Below are positions 43,707 to 53,326 of a stretch of 64,000 bases of DNA, in pieces. The position numbers and the translations under genes were made by a program. This DNA is from Galbibacter pacificus (GTDB lineage: Bacteria > Bacteroidota > Bacteroidia > Flavobacteriales > Flavobacteriaceae), in the NCBI RefSeq assembly GCF_029603155.1, contig NZ_JAPMUA010000001.1, positions 248,001-312,000 on the forward strand, read 5' to 3'. Position 1 is the first letter of the stretch, and each line of letters starts with the position of its first letter. Under the pieces are notes generated by a model that was not told where the DNA came from, searched no databases, and worked only from the letters and a program-made list of their open reading frames with translations.

Positions 43707-44567
43707 ATGAATGTATTTGTAATAGGGTTAGGGCTCATAGGCGGTTCAATGGCATTAGACATTAAAACCTCCAATAAAGAAGCCAACATTGTAGGGTTTG
43801 ATGCCAACGAAGCACACATGGAAGAAGCCGTATCTATTGGGTTTATAGATAGAAAAGGAACCCTGGAAGATGCTAAGGAGGCCGATGTGGTAATTGTATC
43901 CATTCCCGTAAATGTTTCTTTGGAAGTGATTCCCAAGGTTTTGGACATCGTAAAAGACGATACTTTGGTTTTTGATGTTGGCTCAACAAAAGCGAATATT
44001 TGCACTGCTTTAGAAAATCACCCAAAGCGCAGGAACTTTTTAGCAGCACACCCCATTGCCGGGACCGAGTTTTCTGGGCCAAAAGCAGCAATAAGAGGAT
44101 TGTATACAGGAAAAACAAATATAGTTTGCGAGGTAGAAAAAACAGCCTTTAAATTACAGGAACGGGGCTTTAAAATATTTAACGATCTGGGGATGCGCAT
44201 TCGTTACATGGACCCAAAGGCGCACGATAAGCACATTGCCTATGTGTCGCATTTATCGCATATCAGTTCGTTTATGTTGGGAAAAACGGTTATCGAAAAA
44301 GAAAAAAACGAACGCGATATTTTTGATATGGCAGGCAGTGGATTTGAAAGTACCGTAAGGCTGGCAAAAAGTTCGCCGGCCATGTGGAGCCCCATTTTCG
44401 AACAGAACAAAGAAAATGTAATAGAAACGCTTGAAGAATATATAGCAAACCTTCAAAAGTTTAAAGAATTAATGCAACAAGACGATTACAACGCTATCTA
44501 TAAAGAGATGGCCGATACAAATAGAATAAAGGAAATATTAAAAGGAATTTCAATCAAAACTTCATAA
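43707..44567 (+). CDS. tyrA: Prephenate dehydrogenase
   Basis: Oxidative decarboxylation of prephenate to 4-hydroxyphenylpyruvate. The 286 residues start at the ATG at 43707; a GTG one codon earlier is less likely. The NAD motif FVIGLGLIGGSMALDI is at the N-terminus, with AAHPIAGTEFSGPKAA near 112-127 and VSHLSHISSFMLG near 180-192 carrying the catalytic histidine. No regulatory ACT domain. Part of the pheA, aminotransferase, tyrA, DAHP synthase cluster, 51 bases after the aminotransferase. Confidence 0.95.
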   Translation: MNVFVIGLGLIGGSMALDIKTSNKEANIVGFDANEAHMEEAVSIGFIDRKGTLEDAKEADVVIVSIPVNVSLEVIPKVLDIVKDDTLVFDVGSTKANICTALENHPKRRNFLAAHPIAGTEFSGPKAAIRGLYTGKTNIVCEVEKTAFKLQERGFKIFNDLGMRIRYMDPKAHDKHIAYVSHLSHISSFMLGKTVIEKEKNERDIFDMAGSGFESTVRLAKSSPAMWSPIFEQNKENVIETLEEYIANLQKFKELMQQDDYNAIYKEMADTNRIKEILKGISIKTS

Positions 44568-44578
44568 GTAAATTTAAA

Positions 44579-45658
44579 ATGGAAAATTCAGCAGGATTAA
44601 GAACATGGTTAGACGGGATGAACTTAGATCATCCGTTAGTAATTGCAGGCCCATGTAGTGCAGAAACAGAAGAGCAGGTATTAAAAATTGCTCACGACCT
44701 AAAAGATAGCGATGTAAATTACTTCCGTGCAGGAATATGGAAGCCAAGAACAAGACCTGGAAATTTTGAAGGCGTAGGCTCTATTGGGTTAAAATGGCTA
44801 AAAAAAGTTAAAGAAGAAACCGGTTTAAAAACTGCAACTGAAGTAGCCAATAAAGCACATGTAGAACTGGCCTTGGAAAACGATGTGGATTTATTGTGGA
44901 TTGGCGCACGTTCTACCGTTAGCCCGTTCATTATTCAAGAAATTGCCGATGCCCTGGAAGGGACCGATAAAATTGTATTGGTAAAAAACCCGGTAAACCC
45001 AGATTTGGCCCTTTGGTTAGGCGGTATTGAGCGTTTGTACAGCAAGAACATCAAAAACCTCGGGGTTATCCATAGAGGGTTTTCTACTTATGAAAAAACT
45101 AAATACAGAAACAATCCGGAATGGCAACTGGCCATTGAGCTTCAAAATAAATTCCCCGATCTTCCATTGATATTAGATCCTTCGCACATTACAGGAAAAA
45201 GGGACATGATTTTTGATGTGTCGCAAATGGCGTTGGATTTAAATTACGACGGGTTGATGATTGAAACACATTGCGATCCAGACAATGCATGGAGCGACGC
45301 CGCCCAACAGGTTACCCCGCAAAGTCTAAAGCAGATCATGAGGGATTTAAAGATTAGAAAAGAAACCGATGAGGAAGCCGAATACAACAACAAATTAACC
45401 AATTGCCGTGCGCAGATTGACGTGATTGATAATTCACTGATAGAAATCCTGGGTAAGCGCATGAAGGTTTCTGATGAAATAGGGAAGTTAAAGAAACAAC
45501 GCAACGTAGCCGTGCTTCAATCTAAACGATGGAACGAAATTTTAGGGAAAATGGTGCTGGAAGGAGAGCAGAATGGCTTGAGCGAAGAATTTATCTTACG
45601 GATATTCAAGGCAATTCACCAAGAATCCATCAATCACCAAGAAAAAATCGTTAAATAA
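44579..45658 (+). CDS. Bifunctional DAHP synthase / chorismate mutase
   Basis: A 359-residue fusion. Residues 1-255 are a type I beta (KDO8PS-like) 3-deoxy-7-phosphoheptulonate synthase (VIAGPCSAETEEQV; FRAGIWKPRTRPGNFEG; LDPSHITGKRDM). Residues about 270-355 are an AroQ-type chorismate mutase (INCRAQID-like start, RMKVSDEIGKLKK). It therefore catalyses the first step of the shikimate pathway and the branch to prephenate, used by pheA and tyrA just upstream. The mutase domain often also mediates feedback control. It lies 11 bases after tyrA and is followed by a hairpin terminator. Confidence 0.95.
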   Translation: MENSAGLRTWLDGMNLDHPLVIAGPCSAETEEQVLKIAHDLKDSDVNYFRAGIWKPRTRPGNFEGVGSIGLKWLKKVKEETGLKTATEVANKAHVELALENDVDLLWIGARSTVSPFIIQEIADALEGTDKIVLVKNPVNPDLALWLGGIERLYSKNIKNLGVIHRGFSTYEKTKYRNNPEWQLAIELQNKFPDLPLILDPSHITGKRDMIFDVSQMALDLNYDGLMIETHCDPDNAWSDAAQQVTPQSLKQIMRDLKIRKETDEEAEYNNKLTNCRAQIDVIDNSLIEILGKRMKVSDEIGKLKKQRNVAVLQSKRWNEILGKMVLEGEQNGLSEEFILRIFKAIHQESINHQEKIVK

Positions 45659-45716
45659 TAACAAGAGGTTAAGAAGTCAAAAGTAACTAACATTATGGTT
45701 GTGATTTGCTGCTGCG

Positions 45717-45759
45717 AAAACTGAAATTTACATCAGAAAAATATATAAATTTCAGTTTT
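45717..45759 (+). terminator. Terminator of the aromatic operon
   Basis: A perfect 14-base inverted repeat (AAAACTGAAATTTA and complement) around a 15-base loop, 58 bases after the last gene. Confidence 0.7.
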
Positions 45760-45825
45760 ACTTCAGGTAAATGCATAAAATTATTTCATTGGATCGGTAT
45801 TAATTTTCAACGAAATAATTTTGTG

Positions 45826-45833
45826 TACTTTTG
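45826..45833 (+). promoter_or_regulatory. Possible -7 element of rsgA
   Basis: TACTTTTG matches TAnnTTTG, 17 bases before the ATG; the -33 TTG is not at standard distance. Confidence 0.4.
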
Positions 45834-45850
45834 ACTTCTAACTTTTCAAT

Positions 45851-46798
45851 ATGACAGGATTAGTCTACAAATCAACCGGGAGTTGGTATAATGTAAAGGC
45901 CGAAGATGGAACTTTTATTAATTGCAGGATAAAGGGAAAGTTTAGGATTCAAGGAATAAAAAGTACCAATCCCATTGCTGTTGGTGATGTTGTGGACTTT
46001 AATCTGGAAACCATCGGCGATGAAAAAATTGGTGTAATCGCTAACATTCACGACCGCAAAAACTATATAATACGCAAGTCTGTAAACCTTTCCAAGCGAA
46101 CGCACATAATTGCAGCCAACATAGACATAGCTTTTCTATTGGTAACCCTTAAAGATCCGGTAACTTTTACAGATTTTATAGACCGTTTTTTGGTTACTTC
46201 AGAGGCATATGATGTTACCCCGGTGTTGCTGTTCAATAAAATAGACACCTATACAGAAGAAGAATTGATAGATGTAGAATATCTGGCCGATGTATATAAA
46301 AAAATTGGTTATCAGTGCTTTAAAGTGTCGGCAAAGGTAAATACAAACATAGCGGCAGTCCAAAATATAATGGAAGGGAATACCAGCATATTTTCTGGAC
46401 ATTCGGGAGTTGGAAAATCTACGCTTATAAATTGCATTCAGCCCGGTTTGAATTTAAAAACGGCCGAAATTTCCGAACAACACAAACAAGGCCAACATAC
46501 CACAACTTTTGCCGAAATGTACGACTTGAGCTTTGATGCCCGGATTATCGATACGCCCGGAATTAAAGGCTTTGGAATTGTAAATATGGACAAATATGAA
46601 GTAGGTGATTATTTCCCGGAGTTTTTCAAGCTGAAAAGCCAGTGCAGGTTTAACAACTGTTTACACATAGACGAACCCAAATGCGCGGTAAAAAAAGCAT
46701 TGGAAAACAACGAAATAGCATGGAGCAGGTATAAAAGCTATTTGCAAATACTTGAAGGCGAAGAAGAAAACTACCGAACCGATATTTATGGAGATTAG
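45851..46798 (+). CDS. rsgA: Ribosome small subunit-dependent GTPase A
   Basis: GTPase that helps mature the 30S subunit. In 315 residues: an N-terminal OB-fold (about 1-75); a circularly permuted GTPase with NKID (about 131) before the P-loop GHSGVGKSTL near 194-203 and DTPGIKGFG near 238; and a C-terminal zinc knuckle (CRFNNCLHIDEPKCAV). The order NKxD, P-loop, DxxG is diagnostic. Confidence 0.96.
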   Translation: MTGLVYKSTGSWYNVKAEDGTFINCRIKGKFRIQGIKSTNPIAVGDVVDFNLETIGDEKIGVIANIHDRKNYIIRKSVNLSKRTHIIAANIDIAFLLVTLKDPVTFTDFIDRFLVTSEAYDVTPVLLFNKIDTYTEEELIDVEYLADVYKKIGYQCFKVSAKVNTNIAAVQNIMEGNTSIFSGHSGVGKSTLINCIQPGLNLKTAEISEQHKQGQHTTTFAEMYDLSFDARIIDTPGIKGFGIVNMDKYEVGDYFPEFFKLKSQCRFNNCLHIDEPKCAVKKALENNEIAWSRYKSYLQILEGEEENYRTDIYGD

Positions 46799-46840
46799 CT
46801 TTTTTGAGTTCAGAGTTTCAAAGGTGCAAAGCTTTAATCA

Positions 46841-46945
46841 CTTCGACGAAGGAGAAGTCATATAATGTAAGGAGCTAATAAGTTAATAAGGAAAGGGTAT
46901 TTGTTCAAGGTTGTCCTTTTATATCAACTATCAACCATCAACCCA
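46841..46945 (-). repeat. Dispersed repeat, copy B (inverted relative to copy A)
   Basis: Between rsgA and dtd. Its reverse complement matches 39921-40018, including ACAACCTTGAACAAATACCC and TTCTCCTTCGTCGAAGTGA. The copies are 6.9 kb apart in opposite orientation, so recombination between them would invert the pncB-aromatic-rsgA segment. Confidence 0.85.
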
Positions 46946-46966
46946 ACAAACAACAAACAACAAAAA

Positions 46967-47416
46967 ATGCGTGTAGTTATTCAAAGAGTAAGTGAAGCAA
47001 GCGTTACCATAGAAGGAGAAATAAAATCAGCAATAAAACATGGGCTGCTTATACTTTTAGGGATAGAAGAAGCAGATGCAAAAGAAGATATTGAGTGGTT
47101 GTGCAGAAAAATAACCGGCCTCCGTATTTTTAATGACGATAATAATGTAATGAACCTTTCCATAAAAGAAATAAATGGCGATGTAATTGTGGTAAGCCAG
47201 TTTACCCTGCATGCTGCTACCAAAAAAGGGAACAGGCCTTCTTATATAAAAGCAGCCAAGCCCAATATTGCCATTCCGCTTTATGAGGCCTTTGTAGCCC
47301 AACTGGAAAACGAGCTCGGTAAAAAAGTAGGAACCGGTGAATTTGGTGCCGACATGAAGGTCTCGTTGCTCAATGATGGTCCGGTTACCATTTTAATAGA
47401 TTCCAAAAATCGATAA
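46967..47416 (+). CDS. dtd: D-aminoacyl-tRNA deacylase
   Basis: Removes D-amino acids from tRNA. The 149 residues start at MRVVIQRVSEASVTIEG (ATG at 46967); a longer frame reads repeat DNA. The signatures SQFTLHAATKKGNRPSY (about 78-94) and, at the end, NDGPVTILIDS with the Gly-Pro motif are present. Confidence 0.96.
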   Translation: MRVVIQRVSEASVTIEGEIKSAIKHGLLILLGIEEADAKEDIEWLCRKITGLRIFNDDNNVMNLSIKEINGDVIVVSQFTLHAATKKGNRPSYIKAAKPNIAIPLYEAFVAQLENELGKKVGTGEFGADMKVSLLNDGPVTILIDSKNR

Positions 47417-47447
47417 TAGCGAAAAAAAACACTAAAAAAATAAATAT

Positions 47448-47472
47448 CCTCACTTAGATTTGAGGTTTTTTT
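47448..47472 (+). terminator. Terminator after dtd
   Basis: CCTCA and TGAGG around an 8-base loop, then seven T residues. Confidence 0.7.
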
Positions 47473-47505
47473 ATATATTTAGCGTCTAAACAAACCTAAC
47501 TATTA

Positions 47506-49425
47506 ATGCAAATTAAATCCTATTTAGGAGTATTCTTCGTGCTCTTTAATGTAATGACCGCTGTTTCCCAAGAAGCATTTCAACTTCAATCGATTGTACT
47601 AAATACAGCATTGACAAAAGATGCCAATGCCATAATGCGTAATGACAGCATTTCTATAAATATCCCATCGTTTGACAAGATGAGGGTATACAAAGAAGAA
47701 GTAGTTACCATATTGAACAAGGCAGGCGATAAATATGCATCAGCTTATGAATATTATAGCGATGACGTAAAAATCAAATCGGTTGAAGCTGTTATTTACG
47801 ACCAAATGGGTAATGAAATAAAGACATTTAAAAAGAGGGATTTTAAAGACCGAAGTGCTGTTCCCAGAGGCACCCTCTATTCCGATCATAGGATTTTGTA
47901 CCTAGATTACACGCCAACTTCGTATCCTTATACAATTAAATTTATTTCTGAAATAGAGACCCCGAACACGGTTTCCATACCTATATGGTATTTTGTTTCT
48001 GGTTACAACGTGAGCGTAGAAAAAAGTACGTTTCATATTAATTACGGAACAGATGTTACACTTCGTATAAAAGAAGACAACCTTGAAGGTTTCAATATTC
48101 AAAAAACTCAAAATGGCAATGACATCACTTATTCTGCACGGTCAATTCCAGCAATTGAATATGAAGATTTAGCACCCAGCCTAATGTACTTTATACCGAA
48201 ACTCCAAGTAGCGGCCAATCATTTTAACATAAGTGGTATTGAAGGACATGCCTCTAATTGGGAAGAATTGGGAGGATGGATGTACAACAAGATTTTAACA
48301 GGTAGAAATATACTTCCCGAGCAAACCATTGCCAAGGCAAAAGCATTGGTGGCAGGAATAGACGACCCGATATTAAAGGCAAAGAAAATATATGAATACG
48401 TGCAGGAACAAACACGGTATATAAGCGTTCAAATTGGAATTGGCGGGATTCAGCCTATCATGGCAGAAGAAGTAGACAAGGTGAAATATGGCGATTGCAA
48501 AGGGCTTTCAAATTATACAAAAGCCTTGCTGGAAGCCATTGGGGTAGATGCCTATTATACACATGTGGAAGCAGGAAGCCAGATTGTGGATTTTGATGGG
48601 CAGTTTGCTTCATTGACGCAGGGGAACCATGCTATTTTGGCCATACCCAATGGCGAGGATTATTGTTGGATAGATTGTACTTCAAGGGTGCTTCCGTTTA
48701 ATTATGTCGGGGACTTTACCGATAACAGAAAAGTACTTGTTATGAAGCCCGAAGGCGGGCAAATTACAACAACCGTTGCCTATATTAACAGGGATAATGA
48801 GTTGCGTAATATAGGCGAAATAGAACTGCATGCAGATGGAAGTGTAGATGCCAGCGTTTCCATTACCACAAAAGGTGTGCTGTATGACAGCCGTTTTTAT
48901 CTAGGTGAAAGAAATAACGATGATATTGTAAAATCTTATAAAGATTATTGGCATTATATAAACAATCTCTCCCTAAAACAGCCCCGGTTTAAAAACGATA
49001 AAGAGAATGTGGTTTTTATGGAAGATGTAAGTTTATCGGCTACTAAATATGCATCGAATATGGGAGACAGGATGTTGGTGAACATCAATCTCTTCGACCG
49101 TAATACATATGTGCCCGCAAGGTACAAAGACCGAAAAATGCCCTTCGAGGTTCCAAGGGGCTTTGTCTATAAAGACAGTATAAAGATTAACCTTCCGGAA
49201 GGTTTTGAAATTGAGGCCATGCCAAAAAACGAAACCCTGGAGAGCGAATTTGGCAGTTATGCCCTAAACCTTGAAAAAGATTCAGAAAACAATATTATCT
49301 ATCAAAAGGAATTCTTTTTGAAAAAAGGGTTGTACCCAAAAGAGAAATATGCCGATTATAGAGATTTTAGAAAGCAAATATCCAAACTAGAAAACGCTAA
49401 AATAATGTTGATAAACAAAAACTAA
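47506..49425 (+). CDS. DUF3857/transglutaminase-like secreted protein, catalytic triad intact
   Basis: A 639-residue exported protein. After a signal peptide (about 1-21, ending AVSQ) comes the DUF3857 domain (about 40-230), then a transglutaminase-like core with VKYGDCKGLSNYTKALLEA (Cys331), a histidine in QGNHAILAI and an aspartate in CWIDCTS. A C-terminal beta domain follows. Function unknown; possibly a protease-like or crosslinking fold on the cell surface. It is followed 4 bases later by a paralogue, so the pair is translated together. Confidence 0.88.
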   Translation: MQIKSYLGVFFVLFNVMTAVSQEAFQLQSIVLNTALTKDANAIMRNDSISINIPSFDKMRVYKEEVVTILNKAGDKYASAYEYYSDDVKIKSVEAVIYDQMGNEIKTFKKRDFKDRSAVPRGTLYSDHRILYLDYTPTSYPYTIKFISEIETPNTVSIPIWYFVSGYNVSVEKSTFHINYGTDVTLRIKEDNLEGFNIQKTQNGNDITYSARSIPAIEYEDLAPSLMYFIPKLQVAANHFNISGIEGHASNWEELGGWMYNKILTGRNILPEQTIAKAKALVAGIDDPILKAKKIYEYVQEQTRYISVQIGIGGIQPIMAEEVDKVKYGDCKGLSNYTKALLEAIGVDAYYTHVEAGSQIVDFDGQFASLTQGNHAILAIPNGEDYCWIDCTSRVLPFNYVGDFTDNRKVLVMKPEGGQITTTVAYINRDNELRNIGEIELHADGSVDASVSITTKGVLYDSRFYLGERNNDDIVKSYKDYWHYINNLSLKQPRFKNDKENVVFMEDVSLSATKYASNMGDRMLVNINLFDRNTYVPARYKDRKMPFEVPRGFVYKDSIKINLPEGFEIEAMPKNETLESEFGSYALNLEKDSENNIIYQKEFFLKKGLYPKEKYADYRDFRKQISKLENAKIMLINKN

Positions 49426-49429
49426 AACT

Positions 49430-51436
49430 ATGTTCAAGACTTTTACCCTACTGTTAATCCTGTTTTTTGGAGCTGAAAGTATGTATTGCCAAGATTACGA
49501 TTTTGGAAAAGTGTCCATAAGTGAACTTGAAGAAAAAATGCACCCCACTGATTCATCAGCGGTAGCTTCAGTTTTATTTGAAAAGAAAAGATCCTATTTT
49601 CAATATGTTCAGGACAAAGGTTTTTTGTTGATAACCGAAGTACAAAAACGAATTAAAATATACAATGAAAAAGGATTTGCCTACGGAACCGAAAAAGTCT
49701 ACTTGTACAAAGGCGATTCTGATGATGAAAATTTATCCTCGTTAAAAGGATATACCTATAATCTGGTAGCTGGTAAGATTGATGAAACCAAGTTAAATAA
49801 AAGTGCAGTATTCAATAATGACGAGTCCCGATACTGGAAAAGCGAGACATTTACTTTTCCCAACCTAAAAGAAGGCAGTATAATTGAATATAAATACAAT
49901 ATTACATCTCCTTTTTTATCCAATATACATGAGGTTCAAGTACAAAGGGAGATTCCGGTAGACCAAGTAGAAGCTTCTTTTGAGTTTCCCGAATATTTTT
50001 ACTTTAAACCATTGATAAAAGGATATTATCCACTTAACATTGCTACTAGCGCCAAAAGCGGCTCGATTAACTTTGTAAATAAAAACAGGTCGAACAATAA
50101 TGGACATGTTGTAAAAACAACATACAGCAGCCAAAAGTTGGACTATAAAATAAACATCAACTCCATAAACTTATCCAACATTCCTGCGTTAAAAGACGAG
50201 CCTTTTGTAAACAATATAGATAACTACAGGGCGAGCATAGATTATGAACTTTCGTATATTAAATTTCCAAACGCCCCTATAGAATACTATGCCACCACTT
50301 GGGAAGACGTTACAAAAAAGATTTATAGCTATAGCGATTTTGGCAATGAATTGCGTAAAACCGGATATTTTGAAAAGGATATAGACCCACTTATGGCCAA
50401 TGCTTCGACCAATGAAGAAAAAGCAGGGCTAATATTCAACTATGTAAAAAATAAAATGGCATGGAACCAAAATTATGGGTATACCTGTCACGATGGAGTA
50501 AAAGAAGCATACAAAAAGAATAGTGGCAATATTGCAGAAATTAATTTAATGTTAGCCTCCATGCTTAATTATGCAGGTGTTGAAGCCTATCCGGTATTGG
50601 TAAGTACCCGTTCTCATGGCGTTCCATTGTTCCCTACGCAAGAAGGGTTTAACTATGTGGTTACGGCCGCTAAATTGGGAGATGGCTATGTACTTATGGA
50701 TGCTACAAGTAAATATTCAATCCCGGGAATGTTGCCCACCCGCGCGCTTAATTGGTACGGAAGGATAATAAGAAAAGACGGCAATTCCATGCAAATAGAT
50801 TTAATGCCCCGGTCTACTTCAAGAGAAGTTGTCAATATGTTGGTAGACATAGATGTCCAAGGTGGGGCAAAAGGAAAAGTTAGAGGGCAGTATTTTGATT
50901 ATAATGCACTTTCTTATCGGATAAATTATGACCAGAAAGATGAAAACGACATAATTAAAGATAGGTACAATGAAATAGTTATTGATGAATATGAAATAAA
51001 GAATAAAAAAGACCTTCAAAAACCAATAATAGAACAGTTTAGTTTCTATGACGAAAGTGCCTACGATTTAATAGCCGATAAAATATACCTATCTCCCTTG
51101 TTCTTTTTTGCCATGAAAGAAAACCCTTTTAAATTGGAGAAAAGAGAGTTCCCTATCGACTTTTCGTATCCAAGGGAAGAAAGTTATATGATTAATATCA
51201 ACGTCCCTGAAGGTTACAAAGTAGAGTCTTTGCCAGACCCCATGAAAATGGTAATCCCGGATGGAATAGGCGAATTTAGTTACATGGTAGTCCAGAACCA
51301 ACAAATACTTCAACTAAAGGTAGATTTAAAAATTTCTTCGGCAGTGATATCACCACTTTATTATGACGCAATAAAGCAGTACTTTAGCAAAATAATAGAA
51401 AAGGAAAAAGAAAAAATTGTAATAAGTCAACTTTAA
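49430..51436 (+). CDS. DUF3857 secreted protein, transglutaminase cysteine lost
   Basis: A 668-residue paralogue of the preceding protein, with signal peptide (MFKTFTLLLILFFGAESMYC), DUF3857 and a transglutaminase-like region. Where the catalytic Cys is expected the sequence is SGNIAEINLMLASMLNYAG, with Ile368 in place of Cys. A Cys 14 residues earlier (YTCHDG) is not in the right place. So it is probably a non-catalytic partner. Stop codon 2 bases before the next ATG. Confidence 0.85.
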   Translation: MFKTFTLLLILFFGAESMYCQDYDFGKVSISELEEKMHPTDSSAVASVLFEKKRSYFQYVQDKGFLLITEVQKRIKIYNEKGFAYGTEKVYLYKGDSDDENLSSLKGYTYNLVAGKIDETKLNKSAVFNNDESRYWKSETFTFPNLKEGSIIEYKYNITSPFLSNIHEVQVQREIPVDQVEASFEFPEYFYFKPLIKGYYPLNIATSAKSGSINFVNKNRSNNNGHVVKTTYSSQKLDYKININSINLSNIPALKDEPFVNNIDNYRASIDYELSYIKFPNAPIEYYATTWEDVTKKIYSYSDFGNELRKTGYFEKDIDPLMANASTNEEKAGLIFNYVKNKMAWNQNYGYTCHDGVKEAYKKNSGNIAEINLMLASMLNYAGVEAYPVLVSTRSHGVPLFPTQEGFNYVVTAAKLGDGYVLMDATSKYSIPGMLPTRALNWYGRIIRKDGNSMQIDLMPRSTSREVVNMLVDIDVQGGAKGKVRGQYFDYNALSYRINYDQKDENDIIKDRYNEIVIDEYEIKNKKDLQKPIIEQFSFYDESAYDLIADKIYLSPLFFFAMKENPFKLEKREFPIDFSYPREESYMININVPEGYKVESLPDPMKMVIPDGIGEFSYMVVQNQQILQLKVDLKISSAVISPLYYDAIKQYFSKIIEKEKEKIVISQL

Positions 51437-51438
51437 CA

Positions 51439-51765
51439 ATGAATATAAAAAATGCACAAATCGAAGTCGATAAATGGATAAAAGAACACGGGGTACGCTA
51501 TTTTAACGAGCTTACAAATATGGCCCAACTTACCGAAGAAGTCGGCGAGGTGGCCCGTATTATTGCCCGTCGTTATGGAGAACAAAGTGAAAAGGAAAGC
51601 GATAAGAACAAAGATTTGGGCGAAGAACTGGCCGATGTGGTTTTTGTGGTCTTGTGCCTGGCCAATCAAACGGGCATAGATTTGCAGGCATCGTTCGATA
51701 AAAAAATGAACCAAAAAGCCAAACGCGACCACAACAGGCATCATAATAACGAAAAACTAAAATAA
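51439..51765 (+). CDS. MazG-like nucleotide pyrophosphohydrolase
   Basis: A 108-residue all-alpha NTP-PPase of the MazG superfamily: QLTEEVGEVARIIARR (EExxE) near 30-45 and LGEELADVVFVVLCLA (ExxD) near 60-75 bind Mg2+. It hydrolyses some non-canonical or canonical NTPs to NMPs; the exact substrate is unknown. It starts 2 bases after the DUF3857 gene and 35 before aroA, so probably in one transcript. Confidence 0.9.
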   Translation: MNIKNAQIEVDKWIKEHGVRYFNELTNMAQLTEEVGEVARIIARRYGEQSEKESDKNKDLGEELADVVFVVLCLANQTGIDLQASFDKKMNQKAKRDHNRHHNNEKLK

Positions 51766-51800
51766 AAACCAAAAAAAAAGAAACCGCGAGTCTTAAAATT

Positions 51801-53030
51801 ATGAATATATTAATAGCTGCAACCAAAAACACCCTTCATCAGCATATAAATATTACAGGTTCCAAAAGCGAAAGTAACCGTTCCCTTTTACTGCAAGCTT
51901 TATACCAGAACGTACAAATAGAAAACATCTCAAACTCAGTCGATGCCCAAGTGATGCAAAAAGGACTTAAAGTACATCACGGAGAAGTGAACATTCACCA
52001 TGCAGGAACCGCAATGCGCTTCTTAACGGCTTTTTTTGCCACCCAAGAAGGCAGGGATGTGTTGCTAACGGGTTCGCAACGTATGACGGAGCGTCCCATA
52101 AAAATATTAGTGGACGCATTGCGCCAATTGGGTGCAGAAATTGAATATGTAAAAAACGATGGCTATCCCCCAATTAAAATTAAAGGGAAAACAATAACCA
52201 AAAGTAAAGTGTCGCTGGCCGCCAATGTAAGTAGCCAGTACATCTCTGCTTTATTGTTAAACGCACCCCAACTTGAAAACGGACTGGAATTAACCCTTGA
52301 GGGCAAGATTACTTCGGTGCCTTATATTAAAATGACAGTGGCACTGCTCAACGAAATTGGTGCAAATACCAATTTTGAGGGCAATAGTATTACCGTGCGA
52401 CCATTGAACGCTGCCAATGATACAACTTTGGTGGTGGAATCCGATTGGAGTTCGGCTTCTTACTTTTACAGCATAGTTGCATTGTGCCAAACCGGAACAG
52501 AAATTTCTTTGTCGAGTTATAAGGCAAACAGCTTGCAGGGGGACAGTGTTTTACAGGAAGTCTACAGACAATTTGGCGTAGAAACTTCTTTTAATGAAAA
52601 TATTTTGAAACTTAAAAAAGTAACCGAAATACCCAAAAGCACAAATATCAATATAGATCTGGCCAATGCACCCGATATTGCCCAAACAATTGCTGTTACA
52701 TGTTTCGGCCTAGGGATAAAATGCGAGCTCTCTGGGCTACATACATTAAAAATTAAGGAAACAGACCGCTTGGAAGCCTTGAAAACAGAGCTCTCTAAAT
52801 TGGGCGCCCACATAAAGGTAACCGACAAAGAACTTTTTTTAGAGCCCTCTCAAGCCATAAAAGAAAATGTTGAAATAGATACGTATAACGACCATAGGAT
52901 GGCAATGGCCTTTGCACCACTGGCCTTAAAAGTCCCAATTGTTGTTAACGATGCCGAAGTAGTCTCAAAATCGTACCCGGATTTTTGGAAGGATTTGGAG
53001 CAATTGAGCTTTTCCATTACAAAATTGTAA
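51801..53030 (+). CDS. aroA: 3-phosphoshikimate 1-carboxyvinyltransferase (EPSP synthase)
   Basis: Sixth step of the shikimate pathway. A 409-residue enzyme, slightly shorter than E. coli AroA (427). GSKSESNRSLLLQAL (about 20-34) binds shikimate phosphate; HHAGTAMRFLTAFFA is the PEP-binding region (the usual NAGTA reads HAGTA); ETDRLEALKTEL and YNDHRMAMAFAPLAL are the other hallmarks. The pheA-tyrA cluster is 6 kb upstream. Confidence 0.95.
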   Translation: MNILIAATKNTLHQHINITGSKSESNRSLLLQALYQNVQIENISNSVDAQVMQKGLKVHHGEVNIHHAGTAMRFLTAFFATQEGRDVLLTGSQRMTERPIKILVDALRQLGAEIEYVKNDGYPPIKIKGKTITKSKVSLAANVSSQYISALLLNAPQLENGLELTLEGKITSVPYIKMTVALLNEIGANTNFEGNSITVRPLNAANDTTLVVESDWSSASYFYSIVALCQTGTEISLSSYKANSLQGDSVLQEVYRQFGVETSFNENILKLKKVTEIPKSTNINIDLANAPDIAQTIAVTCFGLGIKCELSGLHTLKIKETDRLEALKTELSKLGAHIKVTDKELFLEPSQAIKENVEIDTYNDHRMAMAFAPLALKVPIVVNDAEVVSKSYPDFWKDLEQLSFSITKL

Positions 53031-53109
53031 AATTGGGGTCTTTTTTAGGGCTATTTGGTCCCGTTATAAAATGTAATTCCTTGAAAACAAGAAATAATTA
53101 CCGTTTTCC

Positions 53110-53141
53110 TTGACAACCCCTGTTTCCATATTGTATATTTG
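53110..53141 (+). promoter_or_regulatory. Promoter region upstream of queA
   Basis: TTG at 53110-53112, 21 bases, then TATATTTG at 53134-53141, an exact match. Just downstream CTCGTA/TACGAG form a small hairpin around AAAA. The predicted leader of about 180 bases is long for queA and contains inverted-repeat words (GGCAAT/ATTGCC); no known RNA family recognised. Confidence 0.6.
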
Positions 53142-53326
53142 CGGCTCGTAAAAATACGAGTATTGGCAATTTTTGTTGGTTTAATAAAGATTGCCTTTAA
53201 ATTATAACAGATTTGAACCACAAAAATTAAGTATAAATACTTGCCGATTTTTCAAGATCTATCATTGATTGTTGAATGTCGGTTTTTTATTTGTAATAAT
53301 TTAGGTTCCTGAAAAAAAATGAATAG

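Noticed and set aside
53031..53326. Possible structured RNA or small gene before queA
   Set aside because: Several inverted-repeat words and a promoter are visible, but no known RNA family or open frame could be supported.
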